Shown here one piece after another: positions 25,398-33,261 of a stretch of 64,000 bases of DNA. Source of the stretch: Salinarimonas chemoclinalis (lineage in GTDB: Bacteria > Pseudomonadota > Alphaproteobacteria > Rhizobiales > Beijerinckiaceae); the NCBI RefSeq assembly GCF_041514305.1, contig NZ_JBGMWH010000018.1, forward strand, positions 1-64,000, read 5' to 3'. Position numbers and translations under genes: made by a program. The notes below the pieces were generated by a model. The model did no database searches. It had not been told where the DNA came from and was given only the letters and a program-made list of their open reading frames with translations. Position 1 is the stretch's first letter, and each line of letters begins with the position of its first letter.

Positions 25398-25677
25398 GGA
25401 CGAAGCTCCTCGTCGTTTCGGACGAGGCGAGACTGCCCGGCGTGCCTTGCGTCGGGCTTGCGGCCCGGCGCGGAGCGCCCGAGGCGATCGGTTCACGGAG
25501 GATGAACCATACCGGCCAACGGGGCGGCGCGCGGGGCGGGACCTTTACCCTGCCCGTGCGACGACGGCTCGGATCGGCGCACGTGGCCCGGAATCTGCGC
25601 AATTCGTCGCGAATGCCGCACAGGCGTCCCGCGGCGGGACGCATCCGCGGCGCACGGGTACGCAAGAGGAGATCGCC

Positions 25678-26742
25678 ATGCACCGGATCGGGACGCCGGC
25701 GGACGCCGGCCGGATCGGCTGGGTCGACGCCGCCAAGGGGATCTGCATCGTCTTCGTTGTGATGATGCACGCGACCCTCGGCGTCGGCGAGAGCATGGGC
25801 GGCGAGGGCTTCATGCACGTGGTCGTCGCCTTCGCGGCGCCCTTCCGCATGCCGGACTTCTTCCTGATCTCGGGCCTGTTCCTGGCGCGCGTGGTCGACC
25901 GCGACTGGCGCACCTACGGCGACAAGCGCATCCTCCACTTCGCCTACTTCTACCTGCTCTGGCTCGTGATCCAGTCGCTCGCGAAGATCGGCTCGGTCTC
26001 GGACGGCACGCTCGTCGGCTTCCTGGAGCACCTCGCGGTCTCCCTCGTCGAGCCGTACTCGACGCTGTGGTTCGTCTACATGCTGGCGATCTTCTCGGTC
26101 GTGGCGAAGCTCGTGCGCCGGCTGAGCCCCGTGCTGGTTCTCGCGGTGGCGGCGGCGCTCGAGATCGCGCCGATCCACACCGGCTGGTTCCTGCTCGACG
26201 AGTTCTGCGCGCGCCTCGTCTACTTCCTCGCGGGCTGGCACCTCGCCCCCGCGCTGTTCCGCCTCGCCGAGGCGGCCGTCGCCCGCAAGGGCGCCGCGCT
26301 CGCCTTCCTCGGCGTCTGGGCCGTGGTCAACGGCGTGCTGGCCCTGACCGAGGTGACGGTTCTCGGCGCCACGACGACGCTCGCCGCGCTCCCCGTGGTG
26401 AGCCTCGCGCTGGGCGGGGCGGGCGCGGCGGCGATCGTCGCCGTCTCGGCGCTGATCGCGGGGACCGCGGTCGGGCGGCCGTTCGCCTACGCCGGTGCGC
26501 ACTCGATCGCGGTCTACCTCGCCTTCTTCTTCCCCATGGCCGCCACCCGCGAGGTGCTGCTGCGCACGGGCGTCGTCGACGATGTCGGCGTGGTCTCCCT
26601 CGTCGTCACGCTCGCCGCGGTGATCGCGCCGCTGGTGCTCGAGCGCATCGTCCGGCACGGGCCGGCGTCCTTCCTGTTCGAGCGGCCGGCCTGGGCGCGG
26701 CTCGGGCCGCGGCGGCGGACGGTGGCGGCTCCGGCGGAGTGA
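25678..26742 (+). CDS. Acyltransferase family 3 membrane protein
   Basis: 354-residue integral membrane protein with about ten hydrophobic segments. The N terminus (WVDAAKGICIVFVVMMHATLG) carries the catalytic-type His of acyltransferase-3 proteins after the DxxKGI motif, followed by PFRMPDFFLISGLFLARV. Such proteins O-acylate polysaccharides or lipids at the inner membrane. The start is ATG 25678 with AGAGGAG upstream. No polysaccharide genes are adjacent, so the acceptor is unknown. It is divergent from flgB across a 280-bp gap. Confidence 0.9.
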   Translation: MHRIGTPADAGRIGWVDAAKGICIVFVVMMHATLGVGESMGGEGFMHVVVAFAAPFRMPDFFLISGLFLARVVDRDWRTYGDKRILHFAYFYLLWLVIQSLAKIGSVSDGTLVGFLEHLAVSLVEPYSTLWFVYMLAIFSVVAKLVRRLSPVLVLAVAAALEIAPIHTGWFLLDEFCARLVYFLAGWHLAPALFRLAEAAVARKGAALAFLGVWAVVNGVLALTEVTVLGATTTLAALPVVSLALGGAGAAAIVAVSALIAGTAVGRPFAYAGAHSIAVYLAFFFPMAATREVLLRTGVVDDVGVVSLVVTLAAVIAPLVLERIVRHGPASFLFERPAWARLGPRRRTVAAPAE

Positions 26743-26845
26743 GGCGCGCCGGCTTCGCGGCGCGGAGGGGACGGTTGCGGGGCGCGCCGGAAGGCGCCAT
26801 CTTGTCGGGTGTTCGGCGATCGCGGAGCGGTGGAGGATCGACGTC

Positions 26846-27103
26846 ATGAGCGAGGTCACCAGCCGGGTGACGGCCGAGGGCACCGTCACGATCCCGGAGG
26901 ATCTCCGGACGCTCGTCGGGCTCGCCCCCGGGAGCCGGGTCGCGTTCGACCGGACCGAGGATGGCCACATCGTGATGCGCAAGGTCGATCCGGAGGTCGC
27001 CGCGCGCGTCGCGCGCTATCGCGGTCACGCGGGACCGGGGATGACGACGGACGAGGTGCTGCGGCTCACGCGTGGCCGCGCGCCTGGGGATCCGTTCGAC
27101 TGA
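26846..27103 (+). CDS. AbrB/MazE-type antitoxin
   Basis: 85-residue swapped-hairpin DNA-binding antitoxin: SRVTAEGTVTIPEDLRTLVGLAPGSRVAFDRTEDGHIVMRK is the SpoVT/AbrB fold, and the C-terminal helix (GMTTDEVLRLTRG) should bind the toxin. The stop overlaps the PIN toxin start (TGATG). GGAGGATCG precedes the ATG. Confidence 0.88.
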   Translation: MSEVTSRVTAEGTVTIPEDLRTLVGLAPGSRVAFDRTEDGHIVMRKVDPEVAARVARYRGHAGPGMTTDEVLRLTRGRAPGDPFD

Positions 27104-27510
27104 TGCTCGTCGACGGCAACGTCGTGCTCGATCTGGTCACGAGCGATCCCGTCTGGGGCGACTGGTCGAATGCACGGATCGACGAGGCGCTGAGCGCCGG
27201 GCCGCTCTTCATCACGGATATCGTCTACGCGGAGCTCGCCGTGCGCGACGCGCGCGTGGACGATCTGGAGGCCATGCTGGCGGGCATCGGCCTGCAGCTC
27301 GCCCGGACGCCGCGCGCCGCTCTCCACGTCGCCGCGCAAGCGTTCGGCCGCCTGCTCGCGAACGGCGGGCGGCGCACCAGCGTCATTCCCGACTTCTTCA
27401 TCGGTGCTCATGCCGTGGTCGAGGGCTGGCCGTTGCTGACGCGCGACCCCAAGCCGTTCCGTCGCTACTTCCCGCAAGTCCGCCTGATCACCCCACCCGC
27501 AAATCCTTGA
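27103..27510 (+). CDS. PIN-domain toxin (VapC-like ribonuclease)
   Basis: 135-residue PIN protein: the first acidic residue in MLVDGNVVLDLV, Glu in DIVYAELAVRD, and the later acidic pair in SVIPDFFIGAHAVVEGWPLLTRDPKPFRRYFP. VapC toxins are Mg2+-dependent RNases that cleave tRNA or rRNA. It is coupled to the AbrB-type antitoxin. The first motif reads VDGN instead of the usual VDTN. Confidence 0.87.
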   Translation: MLVDGNVVLDLVTSDPVWGDWSNARIDEALSAGPLFITDIVYAELAVRDARVDDLEAMLAGIGLQLARTPRAALHVAAQAFGRLLANGGRRTSVIPDFFIGAHAVVEGWPLLTRDPKPFRRYFPQVRLITPPANP

Positions 27511-27619
27511 CTCCCCGCCCTTCCCCCTGTAGGCCCCCTCCCGCAAGCTCTTCGTCGCAGACGAACGCTCGATCCGCCGACCGGTCCCGCGAGGCCGGAG
27601 GTCAACGCCCGACAGCGCG

Positions 27620-27637
27620 TCGCGCCCTCGGGCGCGA
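27620..27637. repeat. Perfect inverted repeat upstream of the small Cys protein and ffh
   Basis: TCGCGCCC-TC-GGGCGCGA, an 8-bp perfect stem, lies in the roughly 200-bp gap after the PIN toxin gene. No U-tract follows, so it is probably a weak transcription end for the toxin operon or simply a palindrome. Confidence 0.35.
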
Positions 27638-27706
27638 TCCGCGTTGCGTCCGTGGCGGGAGCGGTGGCGAGGCGGGGGCGTGGTCCCCATATCGAGCCGG
27701 GTGAGC

Positions 27707-27949
27707 ATGAGCGAGACGACGCGCGAGGGCGAGACCCTCGACATCGCGCAGGCGGTGAACGACACCTGCCCGTGGTCGGGAAAGCCGATCGCGGCGGATT
27801 CGCTCGCGCGCTATCGCGGCCGCGTGGTCGGCTTCTGCAATCCCGGCTGCCGCGACGAGTTCGTGGCGGCGACGGCGCATTTCGACGCGGCCATCGACGC
27901 CGCGGAGGAGGCCGACCAAACCCCGCTCATCGCCAAAGGGCTCGACTGA
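27707..27949 (+). CDS. Small YHS/TRASH-like Cys protein
   Basis: 80-residue protein with NDTCPWSGKPIAADSLARYR and VGFCNPGCRDEFVAA: the C-x(n)-GKP-...-CNPGCRDxF layout resembles short YHS/TRASH metal-binding modules. It may bind a metal or act as a tiny accessory protein; some relatives are labelled glutathione S-transferase without support. ATG 27707 (MSETTREGE). It ends 2 bp before ffh and may be translated from the same message. Confidence 0.7.
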   Translation: MSETTREGETLDIAQAVNDTCPWSGKPIAADSLARYRGRVVGFCNPGCRDEFVAATAHFDAAIDAAEEADQTPLIAKGLD

Positions 27950-27951
27950 CC

Positions 27952-29544
27952 ATGTTCGAAGGCCTCTCAGACCGCCTCTCCGGCATCCTCGACGGGCTCA
28001 CGCGCCGCGGCGCGCTCTCCGACGCCGACGTCGCCGAGGCCCTGCGCGAGGTGCGCCGGGCGCTGCTCGAGGCGGACGTGGCGCTCGAGGTGGTGCGCTC
28101 CTTCACCGACCGCGTGCGCGAGCGGGCGGTGGGCGCCGAGGTGGTGAAGTCGGTCACGCCCGGGCAGATGGTCGTCAAGATCGTCAACGACGCGCTCGTC
28201 GAGATGCTCGGCGCCGACGCCGAGACGATCGACCTGCGCGCCGAGCCGCCGGTGCCGATCCTGATGGTCGGCCTGCAGGGCTCGGGCAAGACCACGACCA
28301 CCGCCAAGATCGCCAAGCGCCTCTCCGAGCGCGAGAAGAAGCGCGTGCTGATGGCCTCGCTCGACACGCGCCGCCCGGCCGCGATGGAGCAGCTCGCGAT
28401 CCTCGGCAAGCAGGTCGGCGTCGACACGCTGCCGATCGTGGCCGGCCAGTCGGCGGTGCAGATCGCCCGGCGCGCCATGCAGGCGGCGCGGCTCGGCGGC
28501 TACGACGTGGTGATGCTCGACACGGCCGGCCGCGTCACGGTCGACGAGCAGCTGATGGCGGAGGCCGCCGAGGTCGGCCGCGCGGTCGAGGCGCACGAGG
28601 TGCTCCTCGTCGCCGACGCGCTCACCGGCCAGGACGCGGTGAACACCGCGCGGGCCTTCGACGCCCGCATGGGCCTCACCGGCATCGTGCTGACCCGCAT
28701 GGACGGTGACAGCCGCGGCGGCGCGGCGCTCTCGATGCGCGCGGTGACGGGCAAGCCGATCAAGCTGATCGGCACCGGCGAGAAGGTGGAGGCGCTCGAG
28801 GAATTCCACCCGAGCCGCGTCGCCAACCGCATCCTGGGCATGGGCGACATCGTCTCGCTGGTCGAGAAGGCCGCGCAGACGATCGACCAGGAGAAGGCCG
28901 TGCGCATGGCCGAGCGCATGCGCAAGGGCAAGTTCGACCTCGAGGATCTCTCCGAGCAGCTCGGCCAGATGGAGAAGATCGGCGGCGTCGGCGGGCTCAT
29001 GGGCATGATGCCCGGCATGGGCGCCATGAAGAAGCAGCTCGAGGGCGCCAAGGTCGACGACAAGATGATCAAGCGCCAACGCGCGATCATCTCCTCGATG
29101 ACGCCGGCCGAGCGCAGGAATCCGGACATCCTCAAGGCCTCGCGCAAGAAGCGCATCGCCGCGGGCGCCGGCATGAAGGTCGAGGACGTCAACAAGCTCC
29201 TCAAGATGCACCGCCAGATGGCCGACGTGATGAAGGCCATGGGCAAGAACAAGAAGGGCGGCATCGCCGGCGCGCTCGGCGGCATGTTCGGGCTCGGCGG
29301 CGGCGGCATGGGTGGCGGCATGGGCGGAATGGGGGGCGGAATGGGCGGCATGCCCGAGCCGACACCCGAGATGATCGCCGACATGCAGAAGAAGCTCGGT
29401 GTCGGAGGCGGCGGGTTGCCGCCGATGCCGCCCGGGCTCGGTGGACCCGCGAAGCCCGGCCTGCCCGGGCTCGGCGGCCCGAAGGGCGGCGGCGGCCTGC
29501 CCGGCCTGGGTGGCGGCTTCCCGTTCGGGGGCAGGAAGAAGTGA
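27952..29544 (+). CDS. ffh: Signal recognition particle protein Ffh
   Basis: SRP54 GTPase that with 4.5S RNA targets inner-membrane proteins. 530 residues: N domain (1-~90), G domain with GLQGSGKTTTTAKIAKRL, DTRRPAAMEQL, VMLDTAGR and TRMDGDSRGGAAL, then the Met-rich M domain (~325-440) that binds RNA and signal sequences. It ends in a long Gly/Met/Pro tail (~450-530). The stop overlaps the GTG start of the next acetyltransferase. First gene of the ffh-...-rpsP-rimM-trmD group. Confidence 0.97.
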   Translation: MFEGLSDRLSGILDGLTRRGALSDADVAEALREVRRALLEADVALEVVRSFTDRVRERAVGAEVVKSVTPGQMVVKIVNDALVEMLGADAETIDLRAEPPVPILMVGLQGSGKTTTTAKIAKRLSEREKKRVLMASLDTRRPAAMEQLAILGKQVGVDTLPIVAGQSAVQIARRAMQAARLGGYDVVMLDTAGRVTVDEQLMAEAAEVGRAVEAHEVLLVADALTGQDAVNTARAFDARMGLTGIVLTRMDGDSRGGAALSMRAVTGKPIKLIGTGEKVEALEEFHPSRVANRILGMGDIVSLVEKAAQTIDQEKAVRMAERMRKGKFDLEDLSEQLGQMEKIGGVGGLMGMMPGMGAMKKQLEGAKVDDKMIKRQRAIISSMTPAERRNPDILKASRKKRIAAGAGMKVEDVNKLLKMHRQMADVMKAMGKNKKGGIAGALGGMFGLGGGGMGGGMGGMGGGMGGMPEPTPEMIADMQKKLGVGGGGLPPMPPGLGGPAKPGLPGLGGPKGGGGLPGLGGGFPFGGRKK

Positions 29545-30110
29545 GCGCGTTCGCCCTCGAGATCCCGCGGCTGGAGACCGAGCGGCTCGTCCTGCGCGGA
29601 TGGCGCGAGGCGGATTTCGAGCCCTTCGCCGCCTTCTACGCGGACGAGGAGAGCGCCCGCCACGTCGGCGGCTTGGCCGACCGCATCGACGCCTGGCGCC
29701 GCATGGCGAGCTACGCGGGCCATTGGCAGCTGCGGGGCTACGGTTTCTGGGCGCTCGAGGAGAAGGCGTCGGGGGAGTTCGTGGGCTATTGCGGCCTCTG
29801 GTTCCCCGAAGGCTGGCCCGAGCCCGAGGTCGGCTGGGGGCTGATGCCCGCCTTCCGCGGTCGCGGCCACGTCGGCGAGGCGGCGCTGCGCGCCCGCGCC
29901 TACGCCTACGGTACCCTGGGGTGGACGACGCTGATTTCGTCGATCGACCCCGACAACCATGCCTCCGCGCGCGTGGCCCAGCGACTGGGCGCATGGCGGG
30001 ACGGCACGTTCGACCTGCGCGGGGAGGTGATGGACGTCTGGCGCCATCCCGGCCCCGACGCGCTCGATCCGACGTCCGGGATGCACCGGACCTCACCCAC
30101 GCGACCCTAG
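29541..30110 (+). CDS. GNAT acetyltransferase (RimJ/RimL type)
   Basis: 189-residue N-acetyltransferase: IPRLETERLVLRGWREADFEPFAAFYADEE at the N terminus, VGYCGLWFPEGWPEPEVGWGLMPAFRGRGHVGEAALRA as acetyl-CoA site (RGRGHVGEA), and SSIDPDNHASARVAQRLGA. GTG start within the ffh stop (GTGA). A RimJ/L-like enzyme between ffh and rpsP is suggestive of ribosomal-protein acetylation, but sequence alone does not fix the substrate. Confidence 0.88.
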   Translation: MSAFALEIPRLETERLVLRGWREADFEPFAAFYADEESARHVGGLADRIDAWRRMASYAGHWQLRGYGFWALEEKASGEFVGYCGLWFPEGWPEPEVGWGLMPAFRGRGHVGEAALRARAYAYGTLGWTTLISSIDPDNHASARVAQRLGAWRDGTFDLRGEVMDVWRHPGPDALDPTSGMHRTSPTRP

Positions 30111-30132
30111 ACCTCATCCAGGAGAGAAGAGC

Positions 30133-30504
30133 ATGCCCCTCAAGATCCGCCTCACCCGCGGCGGCGCCAAGAAGCGTCCGTACTACCGCATCGTCGTCGC
30201 CGATTCGCGCTCCCCGCGCGACGGCCGCTTCATCGACCGGATCGGTTCCTACGACCCGATGAAGCCCAAGGACGCCGCCGACCGCATCGTCCTCGACGTC
30301 GAGAAGGCGAAGGCCTGGCTCGAGAAGGGCGCCCAGCCGACCGACCGCGTGCTGCGCTTCCTCGACCAGGCGGGCCTCGCCAAGCGCCCCGCGCGCGCGA
30401 ACCCGGAGAAGGGCAAGCCCGGCAAGAAGTCCCAGGAGCGCGCCGCCGAGCGTGCCAAGCGCGAGGCCGACGCGGCCGAGGCCGCCTCCGGCGCCGAGGC
30501 GTGA
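30133..30504 (+). CDS. rpsP: 30S ribosomal protein S16
   Basis: 123 residues: LKIRLTRGGAKKRPYYRIVVADSRSPRDGRFIDRIGSYDPM is the S16 signature. The C-terminal ~45 residues (Lys/Glu/Ala-rich) extend beyond the minimal ~80-residue form, as common in this order. ATG 30133 follows AGGAGAGAAG. The stop overlaps the GTG of rimM. Confidence 0.98.
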   Translation: MPLKIRLTRGGAKKRPYYRIVVADSRSPRDGRFIDRIGSYDPMKPKDAADRIVLDVEKAKAWLEKGAQPTDRVLRFLDQAGLAKRPARANPEKGKPGKKSQERAAERAKREADAAEAASGAEA

Positions 30505-31172
30505 AGCCGATGCCGGGCCGCAGGCCGGCCGCGCGCCGCGGCGCGCGGACGCCCGGCCCGGCCGAGCAGACCCGTCCGGCCTCCCCGCCCGCGGCAGGCG
30601 CCGCGGCTCCCGCGGGAGATCTCGTGCGCGTGGCCGAACTCGGCCGCGCCCACGGCGTGCGCGGCGAGATCCGGCTCAAGTCCTTCACCGAGGACCCGCT
30701 GGGCGTCACCCGGCTCGGGCCCCTCGCGGCGCCGGACGGACGGCGCTTCACCATCGAGAGCGCGCGGCGCGCACCGGGCGGCGCGCCCGACCTGCTCGTC
30801 GTGCGCCTTTCCGGCGTGAGCGACCGCACCGCGGCCGAGGCGCTGACCCGCACGCCGCTCCACGCGCCGCGCACGGCGCTGGCGCCCCCCGATCCGGACG
30901 AGGACGCGTATCTCGCCGCCGACCTGATCGGCCTCGCCGTCCTCGACGAGGGAGGCGGGCCCATCGGCCGGATCGTCGCCGTGCCCGATTTCGGCGCGGG
31001 CGATCTCCTCGAGATCGCGCCCGCGCAGGGCGGCCCCACCGCCTTCCTCCCCTTCACCCGCGCCTTCGTGCCCGAGGTCGCCGTCGCCGCCGGCCGCGTG
31101 GTCGTGCGCCCGCCCGCGGACCTGTTCGCCCCCGCCCGCGGCGCGCCGCCGCCGGAGGACGATGCGCCATGA
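30501..31172 (+). CDS. rimM: 16S rRNA processing protein RimM
   Basis: Assists 30S head assembly by binding S19. The core (from about residue 42: LVRVAELGRAHGVRGEIRLKSFT) contains the two beta-barrel PRC-type domains, with DLIGLAVLDEGGGPIGRIVAV in the second and FVPEVAVAAGRVVV at the end. The open frame starts with a GTG overlapping rpsP and would give a 40-residue Ala/Pro/Arg-rich extension. A GTG at 30624 with GGGAGA upstream gives a standard-length 182-residue protein and may be the real start. Confidence 0.93.
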   Translation: MKPMPGRRPAARRGARTPGPAEQTRPASPPAAGAAAPAGDLVRVAELGRAHGVRGEIRLKSFTEDPLGVTRLGPLAAPDGRRFTIESARRAPGGAPDLLVVRLSGVSDRTAAEALTRTPLHAPRTALAPPDPDEDAYLAADLIGLAVLDEGGGPIGRIVAVPDFGAGDLLEIAPAQGGPTAFLPFTRAFVPEVAVAAGRVVVRPPADLFAPARGAPPPEDDAP

Positions 31173-31882
31173 CCGCGCCCGAGCCCCCGCTCGGGGCGGC
31201 GCCTTTCCGCGCGAGCGTGCTGACCCTCCACCCCGACATGTTCCCCGGCCCGCTCGCAGTCTCGCTCTGCGGCGAGGCGCTGGCGCGCGGGACCTGGTCG
31301 CTCGAGGCGCGCGACATCCGCGCCTTCGGGCGCGGGCGGCATCGGGCGGTGGACGACACCCCCGCCGGCGGCGGCCCGGGCATGGTGATGCGCGCCGACG
31401 TCCTCGCCGAGGCGATCGACGCCGCCTCCCCCGCCGACGACCCGCGCCCGCGCCTGCTGATGAGCCCGCGTGGGCGCCCGCTCGAGCAGGGCTTCGTGCG
31501 CGCGCTCGCCGCCGGCCCCGGTGCCCTGATCGTCTGCGGGCGCTTCGAGGGCGTCGACGAGCGGGTGATCGAGGGGCGGGATCTCGTCGAGGTCTCGATC
31601 GGCGACTACGTGCTCTCCGGCGGCGAGATCGCCGCGATGGTGCTCCTCGACGCGATCGTGCGGCTCCTGCCCGGCGTGATGGGCGCCGCCGCCTCCGGCG
31701 AGGAGGAGAGCTTCGAGGGCGGGCTGCTCGAGTACCCGCACTACACCCGCCCCCGCGGCTGGGAGGGACGCGCCATCCCAGACGTCCTCCTCTCGGGCGA
31801 CCACGGGCGCATCGCCCGCTGGCGGCGCGAGGCGGCGCGCGCGCTCACCCGCGCGCGGCGGCCCGACCTGCTCGGCGACTGA
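31169..31882 (+). CDS. trmD: tRNA (guanine-N1-)-methyltransferase
   Basis: Methylates G37 of tRNAs, using S-adenosylmethionine through the SPOUT trefoil knot. 237 residues: LTLHPDMFPG start, PGMVMRADVL, LLMSPRGRPLEQG, VCGRFEGVDERVIEG, SIGDYVLSGGEIAAMVLLDAIVRLLPGV and EYPHYTRPRGWEG are all diagnostic. ATG overlaps the rimM stop. rplS, which usually follows trmD, is not present downstream here. Confidence 0.97.
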   Translation: MTAPEPPLGAAPFRASVLTLHPDMFPGPLAVSLCGEALARGTWSLEARDIRAFGRGRHRAVDDTPAGGGPGMVMRADVLAEAIDAASPADDPRPRLLMSPRGRPLEQGFVRALAAGPGALIVCGRFEGVDERVIEGRDLVEVSIGDYVLSGGEIAAMVLLDAIVRLLPGVMGAAASGEEESFEGGLLEYPHYTRPRGWEGRAIPDVLLSGDHGRIARWRREAARALTRARRPDLLGD

Positions 31883-31951
31883 TCCTCGCATCCGCCGGCT
31901 GCGATCAACGCGCCTCTTCCCACGGCGCACGGGCCGGCTTAAGCTTCGTGC

Positions 31952-32461
31952 ATGAGCGAGCTCGTCACAGGCATCAGACACGCGAAGCCGGCCGATGCGG
32001 CCGCGATCTCGAAGGTCTTCGACGCGGCCTGGCGGGAGGCGTACGGCGGCATCATCCCCGGCGTCGCGCTCGAGCGGATGATCCAGCGCCGCGGCCCGCG
32101 CTGGTGGGCGTTCTCGCTGCGCCGCGGGCGACCGCTCGCGGTGCTCGACGTGAGCAAGACCATCGCCGGATACGCGTCCTACGGCCGCTGCCGCGATCGG
32201 TCCCTGCCCGCCGAGGGCGAGATCGACGAGCTCTACCTCGCGCCCGAGTACCAGGGCGTGGGCCTGGGCCGGCGGCTCTTCCGCGCCGTCGTGAACGATC
32301 TCGGCGATCGCGGAGCGCGCGCCGTCGCCGTCTGGTGCCTGTCCGACAACGAGCGCGCGTGCCGGTTCTACGAGCGGCTGGGCGGGCGGCTCGTGGCCGA
32401 GGGGCGCGAGCGAATCGGCTCCGACCAATTGCCCAAGAAGGCCTACCTGTTCGAGCGGTGA
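31952..32461 (+). CDS. GNAT-family N-acetyltransferase
   Basis: 169-residue GNAT: IRHAKPADAAAISKVFDAAWREAYGGIIPGVAL resembles the RimI-like/paiA type N terminus, GEIDELYLAPEYQGVGLGRRLFRAV supplies the acetyl-CoA loop (QGVGLG), and SDNERACRFYERLGGRL is the late motif. Substrate unknown. It lies 69 bp after trmD on the same strand and could be co-transcribed. Confidence 0.9.
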   Translation: MSELVTGIRHAKPADAAAISKVFDAAWREAYGGIIPGVALERMIQRRGPRWWAFSLRRGRPLAVLDVSKTIAGYASYGRCRDRSLPAEGEIDELYLAPEYQGVGLGRRLFRAVVNDLGDRGARAVAVWCLSDNERACRFYERLGGRLVAEGRERIGSDQLPKKAYLFER

Positions 32462-32594
32462 GCGCCGCTCGGGCTCCCCCGCGGGCGTGCCGGCGGCGAA
32501 AGTCGTCCTTGTGCGCCGCCGCGCGGGAAGCTACCAAGCCGCCACCGCAAGCCCCCGCGACGCGCGCGGCGCGTCCGCGACGAGGAGGATCGCC

Positions 32595-33134
32595 ATGCGC
32601 ATCGACGCCGTCTCCATCGGCAAGAACCCGCCCCACGAGGTGAACGTCATCGTCGAGGTGCCGATCGGCGGCGAGCCGATCAAGTACGAGCTCGACAAGG
32701 AGGCGGGCACGCTGGTGGTGGACCGCTTCCTCTACACCTCGATGCGCTACCCGGGCAATTACGGCTTCGTGCCCCACACGCTCTCCGACGACGGGGACCC
32801 GGTGGACGTGCTCGTCGCCAACACCCGCGCCATCGTGCCCGGCGCCATCATCGCCGTGCGCCCGGTCGGCGTGCTGATCATGGAGGACGAGGCGGGGCAG
32901 GACGAGAAGATCATCGCCGTGCCGACGACGAAGCTCACGCGCCGCTACGAGAACGTCAAGACCGTCGCCGACATGCCGAAGATCACGCTCGAGCAGATCG
33001 AGCACTTCTTCGCGCACTACAAGGATCTCGAGCCCGGCAAGTGGGTGAAGATCGTGCGCTGGGGTGACGCCGAGGAGGCGCTCGCCATGATCTCGGCGGG
33101 GATCGAGAAGGCCAGGGCCAAGCGCGGCGGGTGA
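32595..33134 (+). CDS. ppa: Inorganic pyrophosphatase
   Basis: Hydrolyses PPi to drive biosynthetic reactions. 179 residues, family I: VEVPIGGEPIKYELDKEAGTL, YPGNYGFVPHTL, and the DDGDPVDVLV metal-binding signature, with KWVKIVRWGD near the end. ATG 32595 preceded by GAGGAGGAT. A strong hairpin terminator follows at 33205. Confidence 0.97.
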   Translation: MRIDAVSIGKNPPHEVNVIVEVPIGGEPIKYELDKEAGTLVVDRFLYTSMRYPGNYGFVPHTLSDDGDPVDVLVANTRAIVPGAIIAVRPVGVLIMEDEAGQDEKIIAVPTTKLTRRYENVKTVADMPKITLEQIEHFFAHYKDLEPGKWVKIVRWGDAEEALAMISAGIEKARAKRGG

Positions 33135-33204
33135 AGGGCCGGGAGGCCGTGGCCGCACCCGGCCTTCCTCGACGCACGTGCACGCACCGACCGATCCGGA
33201 AGAA

Positions 33205-33236
33205 GAGAAGCCCGGGCCTCGCGGCCCGGGCTTCTC
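33205..33236. terminator. 14-bp perfect stem-loop between ppa and the TRAP gene
   Basis: Arms 33205-33218 and 33223-33236 are perfectly complementary around a TCGC loop. It sits between the convergent ppa (ends 33134) and dctP-like gene (ends 33262). No long U-tract, but position and stem strength suggest a bidirectional terminator. Confidence 0.75.
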
Positions 33237-33261
33237 GATGCGTACGTGGGGACGCCGTCCG

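Noticed and set aside
25576..25605. Sequence resembling a sigma54 promoter (TGGCCC-N5-CTGCG) upstream of the acyltransferase
   Set aside because: Too many mismatches to TGGCAC-N5-TTGC, and it points to the acyltransferase rather than the flagellar genes.
26744..26764. GC-rich hairpin after the acyltransferase gene as a terminator
   Set aside because: Stem of only 7 bp without any U-tract; in this GC-rich DNA such stems occur by chance.
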